Origin: Arthrobacter citreus
Lineage (GTDB): Bacteria > Actinomycetota > Actinomycetes > Actinomycetales > Micrococcaceae
Length of the DNA: 64,000 nucleotides
Direction: 5' to 3'
Assembly (NCBI RefSeq): GCF_038405225.1
Contig: NZ_CP151657.1
Coordinates: 2,294,001-2,358,000 of the forward strand
In this document: piece after piece, positions 1 through 7,285 of the stretch
Position numbering within the stretch: the first letter of the stretch is position 1
How the letters are laid out: each line of letters opens with the position of its first letter
Position numbers and translations under genes: made by a program
The notes under the pieces: generated by a model
What the model was told of the DNA's origin: nothing
Database searches by the model: none
The model's input: only the letters and a program-made list of their open reading frames with translations

Positions 1-1192
1 CCGCGGCTCCAAAACGGAGCGCCAACGTTGACCTGGCGGCGTCGTTTGCCCGTCGTGCCGCTGTGAGCAGCAACTCGTCCGGGATGGTGTCGCCGCAGTC
101 GAGGCCCCATTCGATCCGCCGCAGCCATGCCTCTTCTTCACCGGGGACTGCGGGCTCGCTGATCTCCGCACTGTCCAGGACGGCAAGCACCCGAGAGCGG
201 ATGGCGGCGCTGCGGACCGTGGGCACCAGGGACCGGATGGCCTCGGCGTGAAGCGGCTGGGACAGGCACAGCAGCTCGCCCATTCCCGGGCCGGGCTGCA
301 AAAGTCCGTCCGCCATCAAAGAGTGGACGGGAGCGGGTCCGCAGACACTGACCAGGACGGAGCGGGGCAGCAGGTTCGCGAGGGCCACCGTTTCCAGCAC
401 CCCGCGTTCCTCCGGTGAACGGCCGGCCAGCTGCCCTTTGACCAGGTCCACCACGGATGAGTCCAGTCCGTCAGGCTCGCCCCGCAGGAACCATGCCCCG
501 TTGCCTTCGGCCAGTATGCCCAACCTGCGCGACTGGGCCAGCAGGGCTTTGAGGTACAGCGGGTTGCCGCCGGATGCAGTGGCGAGCAGCGCTGAGGTTG
601 CCCGTAGAACGGGTCCGCCGAGGACACCCTCGCATACTTCATGGACAGCGCCCGCCGACAGTGCGCCAAGGTCGATACGGGCCAGCAGCCCGTCCCGGGC
701 CAGTGACAGCAGCTCATGGATGTGCCGCGCGCGGGGACGCGTGAGCACCAGCAACCGCAGCTCTCCGGACATTGCGAGCTGGGTCAGCACATGGCAGCTG
801 GATTCATCGAGGCACTGGGCATCGTCGATGACCAGCAGCGGCTGCGGACTGCCCTCCTCGCTGATCCGGCGGAAGTGCCGACGGATCGTGCGGAGCACCG
901 CCAGAGGCGACTCCATGTCTTCGGCTCCGGCCGATCCAAGATAGGGCGACAGCACTCCATACGGCATGCGGGACAACACGGGGCTTCCATGGATGAAGGA
1001 TGCGCTGACGATGCCGTCCAAACGCTCCAGGACGTGGTCGGCGAGCGCGGATTTACCCATACCTCCAGCGCCCACAATCACGGCTCCCCGCAGCCCCGGC
1101 TCAAGCAGCCTCGAGGTAATCTCCTGTACTTCCTTGTCCCGGCCCAGCAGCAGGGCGGATGTACTGCGCCCGCTCGACAGGAGCCCGCTCAT
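1..1192 (-). CDS. LuxR-type ATPase regulator, C-terminus outside window (LAL gene E)
   Basis: Partial; 397 codons are visible from ATG at 1192 and the frame is open to the left edge. The reading begins MSGLLSSGRSTSALLLGR and has a Walker A motif GAGGMGKS (residues 41-48) and a Walker B LLVIDDAQCLDE. Later text (GGNPLYLKALL, WGLDCG, TARRAND) resembles gene B (7286-9973) more than the other neighbours. By family knowledge this is a STAND/AAA-type NTPase regulator of the LuxR/MalT-like LAL class, in which ATP and an inducer control a C-terminal LuxR helix-turn-helix; that helix-turn-helix lies outside the window. The ATG overlaps the stop of gene D by 4 bp (ATGA), so D and E are translationally coupled. 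The inducer and targets are unknown. Confidence 0.85.
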   Translation of the reverse strand, partial: MSGLLSSGRSTSALLLGRDKEVQEITSRLLEPGLRGAVIVGAGGMGKSALADHVLERLDGIVSASFIHGSPVLSRMPYGVLSPYLGSAGAEDMESPLAVLRTIRRHFRRISEEGSPQPLLVIDDAQCLDESSCHVLTQLAMSGELRLLVLTRPRARHIHELLSLARDGLLARIDLGALSAGAVHEVCEGVLGGPVLRATSALLATASGGNPLYLKALLAQSRRLGILAEGNGAWFLRGEPDGLDSSVVDLVKGQLAGRSPEERGVLETVALANLLPRSVLVSVCGPAPVHSLMADGLLQPGPGMGELLCLSQPLHAEAIRSLVPTVRSAAIRSRVLAVLDSAEISEPAVPGEEEAWLRRIEWGLDCGDTIPDELLLTAARRANDAARSTLALRFGAA

Positions 1193-4164
1193 TTGCGAGC
1201 GCCTGACTTGTCGGCGATGATCTTGGCGAGTTCACGCCTGCTGCCCACATGGAGCTTGGAATAGACCTGGTACAGGTGCCCCTCAACAGTGCGGACCGAA
1301 ATGTTCAAGTCGGCGGCAATGGCTTTATTGCTGGTTCCCGCCGCGGCCATCCTGGCAATTGACCGTTCCCGGAAGGTCAGCGCGCTGAGGTACTCGTCGG
1401 CGGAATCAGAACCCTCCACTGTTCCTGTGGTCACGGTCCCCCGTCTGCTGCGGTGAATGAACCGTACAGTGGCCCGGTCCCCTGCCCCGGAGGCAACTGC
1501 AAGCGCCCGTTCGGAAGCTTCCCGTGCGAAGAGCAAATGGCCGGCTGCCTCGCCCATTTCCGCCGCCTGGATCAGCAGCTGCGCATCGTAGCTGCCCGCA
1601 CCCTTGGCATAGGTCTCGCACATTCTGGCAAAGGCACCCTGCTGGAGAGCGGCCACCGTCAGGATGCGGTCCAGGTTCTCCAAATCCCCCAGCCGCACGG
1701 CATGCAGCAGGGACAGGAGCTCGTAGGAGTAGGCTCCCCTCCTGTGGTCGTGGGCTGCCAAGTCAATGAAGCGCCGGGCGGACTGCGGTGATCCCAGGGC
1801 GCCGCCGGCCAGGGCCGCGAAGTGCCGTGCGCTGCGCCGCAACGTCCAGGGGCCTCCATCCGAAGCCTTGCCGCTGAGCTGCAGGTACTGGTCAGCGCCC
1901 GTGCTGTCCTTCTGCAGCGCCAGGCAGTAGGCCGCGGCCGCTGCGGCAAGCGGAATCATGGATTCCGGCCCGCTGATCCGAAGCTGGGCCACGGCGGGGA
2001 TGAGGCGCTGCAGTGCGCTTTCGGGATCCCCGGCGTAGGCGTGCAGCAGTCCTTCACCCATTTCGCTGAACATCCCCGGGAAAAGCGTGGCCTGTCCGTT
2101 TTGCTGCTGCGCCGTGAGCAGTCTCCGCGCGTCGTGCAAAGCTCCTATGGCCAGGTAAACGTGGACGATCCTCCCGAAGGATGTGCTGCGCTCACCCACC
2201 CCGATATCAGGGTCAGCCAGAAGCCGTTCCACGTCCTGGGCCAGCTCCAGGGCTTCGTCCTGGCGGTCCGTCATCCCCAGCGCTTCGCAGAGCCAGGAAC
2301 CAACCAGAACGCGGTAGCCCTTGTCGCGGCCCGCGGCACCGGCCTGCAGCGGCGCAAGGTAAGCGGCGTTTTCGAGGAACCGCCCATGGTTCGAGTTGCA
2401 TTCGGCCCGTGCCAAAACCAGGTCCCGGGTCAGCGCTGCGGCCTCCGTCCGGCCGATGGTCCCAGCGGCGGACAGCTCGGCCGTGCGCTGCTCTGCCTGC
2501 CGCAGCAGTTCGTCGTGTTTTTTGGCCGCACCGGCGGGAAGGGCCCCGGCGGGAAGGGCCCCCGACAGAGCACCGGTTGCGGCCATGCACAGCACCCGGT
2601 TTTCCGCGAGCAGCAATCGGACCTCCTCCAGCGGCGTCGCCTGCTTACCCCGGCTTCGGTAACTGCTGAGCGCTGCCACCGCAGCGCCGTATTCTGCCCG
2701 TGTCATCCGTGCGGCAACCAGCTGAAGGACCGCCGCCGGGCTCTGTGCACTGTCTTCCCGGGACGAAATGAAGCGGACTGCGCCTGTCGGATCGCCGCAG
2801 GCGTTCGCGTTCCGTGCCGCCGCGACAGCCGCGTCCGTGGTCAGTGCCTCTCCGCTGTCCAGGCGCCAGGCAGCCAAACGGGCCGGTTCCAGGACGGCGG
2901 CGGCCGGGTCGTCGCCGCCGCCCTCCGCCGTGCCGGCCGCCGTTGCTGCGCCCGGTGCGGCACTCGACGGAGAGGAGGAAACAACAGCGGAGCGCAGCTG
3001 CTGGAGCAGGCGGCCGCGTTCGGTGGCATCGAGGGACAGGCTGACGGCGTTGGCCAGGACCGCATCACGGATCCGCACCCGCGGCACGCTGTGCCGTTCC
3101 ACGGCCAGGATTCCCTGTTCCTGCAGAACGTCCACTTCGACGGGGTCAACATCATGCAGGGCCAGCCCCAGGGGCAGGGACCCTGCCAGTGCCACGCTCC
3201 GGATCAGTGTCACCTGCCGGCCGGTCAATCCGTCCAGGCGGCCCAGCACAGCTTCGGCAACGCGTCCCGCCGGTGCAGGCTGTTGCGGTTCCAGGACCCA
3301 GACCTGCCCGCTGCGGCGCAGCCTCCCACTTTCGCGGTAGTCCTTGCAGGCCAGTGTCAGCAGGTGCGGATTGCCGCCGGCATGCCGCTGCAGATCCGCC
3401 ACAGCCGCCCCCGATACGGCGCCGTCGAGTTCGGCCGACACCAATTCCGCGCTTTCCGCCAGATCCAGGGGTTCCAGATCCACCCGGGACAGGATGCCCT
3501 CCCGCCACAGGCCGGTGAACTCCGCAGGGGCACGGCTGAAATCGCGGAAGCATGCCAGCAGCCCGGCGGTCCTGCTGAGGACCATCTGGCTGAGGGCCAT
3601 GGCTGAGAACTCATCGAGTTCCTCCCCGTTGTCCACGGCCAGCAGGACGGTGCGCCCCTGGGCGCGCTCCTGGATCAGCCGGGTCAGTCCGCGCAGGATC
3701 AGCACGGGGTGCGAGGAAACGTCGGACTCCAACTCGGAGAGGAGAAAGGTCAGGGCGCCAAAGGGTGTGCGCCCGGAAAAGGCGGATCCACGAACGTGGA
3801 CCACATAGGTGTCTGAGCTGCACTGCCGCAGCACGTGGTGGATCAGTGCCGTTTTCCCGCTGCCGGCTTCCCCCACGAGGATGCATCCGGCTCCGCCGCC
3901 TGATGCCAGCCGCTCGTGGATTTTTCGCGTTACCGCGTGCCGGCCGACGAAGCGCGGCGGAGCGGCCTGCTCTTCCCGCAGTGCTTCGTCCGGCCGCGGA
4001 CCCTGGCTAAAGACAACTGATCCCGCAGGTTCAGATGAGGCGGAGGAATGGGGAAGGCGAGACTGGTGGATGCTGCTGTTATGCACGGTGAGACCCGATT
4101 CTGCCGATGGCCGCACCTTGCATGGATTTCCTGCAGGTGGGCTCGTGGTGGATGTCTGCCGCAA
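1189..4164 (-). CDS. LAL-type LuxR family ATPase regulator (gene D)
   Basis: 991 aa with the furthest start (TTG at 4164). No good Shine-Dalgarno is seen, and in-frame GTG at 4086 is an alternative, so the N-terminus is uncertain. Walker A is GEAGSGKT (98-105) and Walker B LLAVDNGEELDE, with Asn where a second acid is usual. A long alpha-helical repeat region follows, with a low-complexity Ala/Gly/Ser insert near residues 400-430. The C-terminal LuxR helix-turn-helix includes LTFRERSIARMAAAG and VRTVEGHLYQVYSKL. Family knowledge: MalT/LAL regulators oligomerise with ATP plus inducer and bind tandem sites. D is coupled to gene E (ATGA). Its ATPase part resembles genes A and C while its DNA-binding helix resembles gene B, so it may be mosaic. 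The ligand is not deducible. Confidence 0.9.
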   Translation of the reverse strand: MRQTSTTSPPAGNPCKVRPSAESGLTVHNSSIHQSRLPHSSASSEPAGSVVFSQGPRPDEALREEQAAPPRFVGRHAVTRKIHERLASGGGAGCILVGEAGSGKTALIHHVLRQCSSDTYVVHVRGSAFSGRTPFGALTFLLSELESDVSSHPVLILRGLTRLIQERAQGRTVLLAVDNGEELDEFSAMALSQMVLSRTAGLLACFRDFSRAPAEFTGLWREGILSRVDLEPLDLAESAELVSAELDGAVSGAAVADLQRHAGGNPHLLTLACKDYRESGRLRRSGQVWVLEPQQPAPAGRVAEAVLGRLDGLTGRQVTLIRSVALAGSLPLGLALHDVDPVEVDVLQEQGILAVERHSVPRVRIRDAVLANAVSLSLDATERGRLLQQLRSAVVSSSPSSAAPGAATAAGTAEGGGDDPAAAVLEPARLAAWRLDSGEALTTDAAVAAARNANACGDPTGAVRFISSREDSAQSPAAVLQLVAARMTRAEYGAAVAALSSYRSRGKQATPLEEVRLLLAENRVLCMAATGALSGALPAGALPAGAAKKHDELLRQAEQRTAELSAAGTIGRTEAAALTRDLVLARAECNSNHGRFLENAAYLAPLQAGAAGRDKGYRVLVGSWLCEALGMTDRQDEALELAQDVERLLADPDIGVGERSTSFGRIVHVYLAIGALHDARRLLTAQQQNGQATLFPGMFSEMGEGLLHAYAGDPESALQRLIPAVAQLRISGPESMIPLAAAAAAYCLALQKDSTGADQYLQLSGKASDGGPWTLRRSARHFAALAGGALGSPQSARRFIDLAAHDHRRGAYSYELLSLLHAVRLGDLENLDRILTVAALQQGAFARMCETYAKGAGSYDAQLLIQAAEMGEAAGHLLFAREASERALAVASGAGDRATVRFIHRSRRGTVTTGTVEGSDSADEYLSALTFRERSIARMAAAGTSNKAIAADLNISVRTVEGHLYQVYSKLHVGSRRELAKIIADKSGARK

Positions 4165-4220
4165 GCGTAGGAGAGGAAAACAGTAGGAACACGAGTACCG
4201 ATCACCAGCGGAACGGGGCC

Positions 4221-4323
4221 ACTACTCAGGTTTATGGCGCTCCACGCACCCGGAACTACTTGAATCGGGTGTGACGCACTACTCGGCTCTAAGTAGCAGC
4301 ACATCAACCAGGCGAAAACTACT
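4221..4323 (-). promoter_or_regulatory. Cluster of ACTACT motifs upstream of gene D
   Basis: The 154-bp spacer before gene D, plus the last bases of gene C, contains ACTACT at 4221, 4255, 4278 and 4318 on the plus strand (AGTAGT in the direction of transcription), each followed by TC/TT and mostly G. A reverse-oriented CTACTT core lies near 4290. GGAACTACTT at 4252-4261 recurs exactly at 7253-7262, upstream of gene C. Repeated same-orientation boxes are what MalT-type regulators bind, so these are candidate operators; this is inference. Confidence 0.35.
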
Positions 4324-7069
4324 TGGACGCCAGAGCCAAAGCGTTGCGTAGATCGGTTCGGCCGGAGACATGCAGTCGGGCGAACACCCGGCCCAAATGC
4401 CAGTCAACGGTTCGGGCTGACAGATGGAACCGCCTCCCCAAAGAGGCACTGGTTTCCCCGGCCGCCGCCTGCAGTGCCAGATCGCGCTCGAAGTCGCCCA
4501 GCTGCGCGAGGCCGTACTCCACGCTGTTCAACGGCGACAGGGCACGGAAGCCCTCGTATTCCAGCTGCCGCGCCTGCCGCATCAGGGCGCGGGTGGCGCT
4601 GCCATCACCCAAGACACGGGCTGCACGTGCCGCGCCATGACCCAGGATGCTGTTCTGCTGTTTCAGCGCCGCTTCAGCAGCCCGGATCAGGGCGGTGACG
4701 TCATGGGTGAGCAGACCGGCTGCCAGTTGGCCGTACAGTGCCGCCGGCGCACCGTCCGCAGCTGCCGCCGCGAGCGCAAGGTCCTGCATCGCGGAACGGT
4801 TTCCACGAAGGGCGGACGCTGAAAACCCAAGGAGCGCGTTCGGGATATCGCCAGCGGCCAGTTCCGCCGTGGCAAAGCGGTGAAACTCGGCCGCCGCCTC
4901 TGCCGGTTGGTTCATTCCTGATGCCAGGATCCGAAAGTATGCCACCTCGGACACGGAGCTGGGATCGGTGCGCCCGCAGGAATCGGGGGGCAAGGGCAGA
5001 TCCAGCTCCGGATCCCTGTCCAGCCTCTGCTGGGCACAATAGGTGGCGGCTGCCGTCGCGAGGGGCAGTGCGCCGTCGGGATCATGGGATTCCAGCTGTG
5101 CCACCGCCGGCTGCAGGGATTTCAGCCCCGCATCACCGCGCCCCGCAAACGCGTGAACCAGTCCGATGGGAAGTTCGGTGCCGGTAGGTGTTGCCAGACC
5201 CGATCTGTTCCCTTGCTCCACTGTTCCAACAGCCAGCTCCAGTGCGGATCCCAGCTCACCGCACCGGATCAGGAGGAAAAAGAGGTGGTGGAACAGCAGT
5301 TCCCGGGTGCGGACATCCGCATGGATCCCGGCCGACAACCGGGCTCGGACCTGGGAGACGAGTGAGACAGCTTCGATAAACCGGCCGGCGGCAGCGCACT
5401 GCTGTCCCCAGCGGATGCCCGCCCATAGCCGGCCAATCGGCGGTGCCGCGGGATCAGCGAAATCATCTGCCAGGGTTGCCGGCAAATCGCTGAATCTGCG
5501 GGTCAGCGACAGGAGTTCAGCACGGGCCAGGGTCACTGCCAGCCGGGGCCCGGGCCGTGCGCCGGTGTCCTGGGGCAGCAACCGTTCGGCCCGGTCCAGG
5601 AGATGGACGGGATCATCCGGAGCCCCCGGGGTTCGGGCAGCGCCCAGGGCACGTTCCGTGAGCGCCCGCAGCCGCAACTCCTTCCCAGCGCTTTCATCGG
5701 CATCCGCTGCGCTGTCACCGGCTTCCGAAGCGCTGTCACCGGGATCCGCTGTCGCCAGGACCCGATAGGCCTGAGTGTGCCGCCCTTCGGCCCGCAGGGC
5801 ATCGGCTTCCTCCAAAACGGCAGTCAAAGGGCGTGGAGCGGCCACGGCCCGCGCGTAGCGGAGGGCGGCGGCGGTGTCACCGGTTTCGTTGGACCAGCGG
5901 GCGGCCGCCAGCGCGGTTCCGGGATCCGGCGCCATCCCCACGGAAAGCGACCAGGCCGCCAGACCCGCTGCGGTTTCCCCAGTGAACACCCGTGGATCAA
6001 CCACCCGTGTCACCTCCGACCACAGGTCCCTGCTGCGGCCGAACGGAATTCTGGCGGCGATGGTGGCGGGCTGCAGATTCCAGGCGAGGCGCACGGGCTG
6101 GCCGTGTCCTCCATTGATGATCAGAACAGAGCTTTCCTCCAGCGCGTCCACCGTATGTGCGGGAACTAGCTGCAGGACACTGGCCATGGGCAGCTGGCGG
6201 CAGAGAGACAGAATCTCGACGGCGCGCCGCTCCCCCGGAGTGAAACGGCGCATCACCGTCTCGACCCGTTCCGGCAGTTCCCCTGAGTGCACCAGCGGGC
6301 CTGCCCAGGTCCAGTAACCCCTGCGGTACACCAGCGATCCGGCGCCAATATGGTCACGGCACAGCAGGGACGCCAACAGCGGGTTTCCCTTGCTCTGCTG
6401 CCACAGCATCTGCTGGGCGCGGGTAGTCAGCGGACCTCCGGCGCAGTGGGCCAACAGTTCAGCGGTCCGCAGCAGATCCAGCGGGGCAAGGTCGATGCGC
6501 TTAAGCGAGCCGTCGGTCCATAGCCGGACGTATTCCGGATGGCACCGGATCAGGTCGCCGCAGATGAGAAGCAGCGCCACAGTACCCCGCCGGCACAACT
6601 CAGAGGTGACCAGCGCACCAAGATCGTCAATTTCCTCCGCGTTGTCAATCACCATAACGATCCGCCGCCCGTCGGCTTGGCGGATCAAGAGGGATTCCAG
6701 CGCGCGGACTACCAGGACCGGGTTGGCGAGCTGTTCCTGAGGAAGATCACTGAGCAGCCATGCCAGGGCGCCGTACGGTGTCTGCGCCGAGAGGGTGCTG
6801 CCACGCAGCTGTACGTTGAATCCCCCGTAGCAGCTCATGCTCTCCCGGGCCAACGTGGTTTTGCCGATTCCCGCCGCGCCAACAATGACGGCGCCCGGAC
6901 CGTCCAGCGCGTTTATCACCGCCAGCCGGGGAGCATCACGAGCATCAGCGGCTCTGTCCGGGCCCCCCGTTCCGGGTGCGCGGAAATGGTGTGGGGGGCC
7001 CGGCCGCACGCCCTGGCCGCGGGCGGCCGCGGGCTCGAAGGACGGGACTGGTTGTTGAAGCGTGCTCAT
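4319..7069 (-). CDS. LAL-type LuxR family ATPase regulator (gene C)
   Basis: 916 aa from ATG at 7069, chosen over an in-frame TTG at 7084 because AAGG sits 6 nt upstream of the ATG. Walker A is GAAGIGKT (64-71) and Walker B VMVIDNAEEIDD, again with DN instead of two acids. The middle is helical-repeat sequence without recognisable motifs. The C-terminal LuxR helix-turn-helix reads FHLSARTVDWHLGRVFARL, the TVDWHL variant shared with gene A and different from the TVEGH of genes B and D. It probably works as an ATP-dependent, ligand-sensing transcription activator; the ligand is unknown. It lies 216 bp downstream of gene B, a spacing that allows its own promoter. Confidence 0.9.
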   Translation of the reverse strand: MSTLQQPVPSFEPAAARGQGVRPGPPHHFRAPGTGGPDRAADARDAPRLAVINALDGPGAVIVGAAGIGKTTLARESMSCYGGFNVQLRGSTLSAQTPYGALAWLLSDLPQEQLANPVLVVRALESLLIRQADGRRIVMVIDNAEEIDDLGALVTSELCRRGTVALLLICGDLIRCHPEYVRLWTDGSLKRIDLAPLDLLRTAELLAHCAGGPLTTRAQQMLWQQSKGNPLLASLLCRDHIGAGSLVYRRGYWTWAGPLVHSGELPERVETVMRRFTPGERRAVEILSLCRQLPMASVLQLVPAHTVDALEESSVLIINGGHGQPVRLAWNLQPATIAARIPFGRSRDLWSEVTRVVDPRVFTGETAAGLAAWSLSVGMAPDPGTALAAARWSNETGDTAAALRYARAVAAPRPLTAVLEEADALRAEGRHTQAYRVLATADPGDSASEAGDSAADADESAGKELRLRALTERALGAARTPGAPDDPVHLLDRAERLLPQDTGARPGPRLAVTLARAELLSLTRRFSDLPATLADDFADPAAPPIGRLWAGIRWGQQCAAAGRFIEAVSLVSQVRARLSAGIHADVRTRELLFHHLFFLLIRCGELGSALELAVGTVEQGNRSGLATPTGTELPIGLVHAFAGRGDAGLKSLQPAVAQLESHDPDGALPLATAAATYCAQQRLDRDPELDLPLPPDSCGRTDPSSVSEVAYFRILASGMNQPAEAAAEFHRFATAELAAGDIPNALLGFSASALRGNRSAMQDLALAAAAADGAPAALYGQLAAGLLTHDVTALIRAAEAALKQQNSILGHGAARAARVLGDGSATRALMRQARQLEYEGFRALSPLNSVEYGLAQLGDFERDLALQAAAGETSASLGRRFHLSARTVDWHLGRVFARLHVSGRTDLRNALALASK

Positions 7070-7285
7070 CAGGAACCTTAACAATTGACAGAGCGCGTTG
7101 CGCGGCTGGAGGTTTCACAGCCGACTCACTTTTCCCGAGACCAAACTGTCCCCGACAGGAGACAGCCCCCGGGGATCACTCTCCCAACCCTAGGCTGCAG
7201 CTCCGCCTGCAGCACGGGTACCGCCTACCCGATAGACCTGATTGCGGATACGTGGAACTACTTTATACAGCGCTTCCGGTACTGA
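7070..7285 (-). promoter_or_regulatory. Spacer upstream of gene C with a shared 10-mer
   Basis: 216 bp without a convincing gene. GGAACTACTT at 7253-7262 is identical to 4252-4261 upstream of gene D. Imperfect GC-rich inverted repeats (CTGCAGCTCCGCCTGCAG around 7194-7211) are present. No clear terminator for the A-B unit was found. Confidence 0.3.

Noticed and set aside
1822-3606. 594-codon plus-strand open frame opposite gene D
   Set aside because: Composition is Arg/Gln/Pro-rich with no domain; it is the high-GC shadow of the LAL gene. The similar long plus frames at 8060-9133 and 9955-11625 were left out for the same reason.
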